A DNA stretch of 12,727 nucleotides, from contig CALHWU010000061.1 of the NCBI GenBank assembly GCA_938039795.1, positions 1 to 12,727 of the forward strand, in the 5' to 3' direction. Origin of the DNA: an uncultured Muribaculaceae bacterium (lineage in GTDB: Bacteria > Bacteroidota > Bacteroidia > Bacteroidales > Muribaculaceae). Positions 12,692-12,727 of the stretch are shown in pieces (positions within the stretch are counted from its first letter, which is position 1; every line of letters starts with the position of its first letter). The position numbers and the translations under genes were made by a program. Below the pieces are notes generated by a model. The model searched no databases and was not told the DNA's origin. It saw only the letters and a list, made by a program, of their open reading frames with translations.

Positions 12692-12727
12692 CACTCGCAA
12701 AACGGCAGTAACGCCGTCAGGCACCTC

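Noticed and set aside
12702..12727. Start of a tRNA at the right edge
   Set aside because: Only a short hairpin and a few bases are visible; no acceptor, D or anticodon arm can be checked.

Overview
The window reads as a chromosomal, housekeeping stretch from a member of the Bacteroidota, order Bacteroidales; roughly balanced base composition and the gene set would fit Muribaculaceae, but that family-level placement is a guess. The support is: protein families typical of this phylum (DUF2851, DUF4271, a viroplasmin-type RNase H, an alanine-dehydrogenase-like protein with altered catalytic positions), promoters of the Bacteroidota type (TTG around -33, TAnnTTTG around -7), and no clear Shine-Dalgarno sequences. 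I see no transposase, integrase, phage gene, CRISPR array, rRNA or complete tRNA.

Layout. 1-617: 5' part of gapA (minus), divergent from mscL (788-1228, plus). 1246-3603: a minus operon aroK > alanine-dehydrogenase-like > RNase H, with an ATGA overlap and then a 4-base gap. A perfect 16-base inverted repeat separates aroK from the divergent DUF2851 gene (3678-4964, plus); each arm carries a TAAGTTTG -7 box. asnA (4977-6011, minus) converges on DUF2851 and has a good promoter with a 16-base perfect palindrome upstream. nadA (6603-7553, minus) is flanked by two AT-rich non-coding regions (6012-6602 and 7554-7950). 7951-8943: upp and a small predicted exported protein, minus. 9026-12504: a tight minus operon, LOG-family hydrolase > DUF4271 membrane protein > hemD-like > rnpA > yidD > tatD. 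At the right edge a strong plus-strand promoter drives something that starts at or beyond the window end.

How the genes relate. Most are independent core functions: glycolysis, osmotic safety valve, shikimate and asparagine synthesis, NAD synthesis, uracil salvage, RNase P, membrane-protein assembly. The operons join unrelated tasks, as is common in this phylum.

The most interesting signal is in the two regions around nadA. They hold a cluster of TTATCAACA/TTTTCAACA/TGTGGAAAA motifs resembling DnaA boxes, a very AT-rich segment and a duplicated ~60-base element. Hand counts suggest the plus strand changes from C-rich on the left to G-rich on the right at about this place although most genes on both sides are on the minus strand. 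Together this suggests a bipartite replication origin flanking nadA. It is an inference: dnaA is not in the window, and the genes to the right would face the fork head-on.
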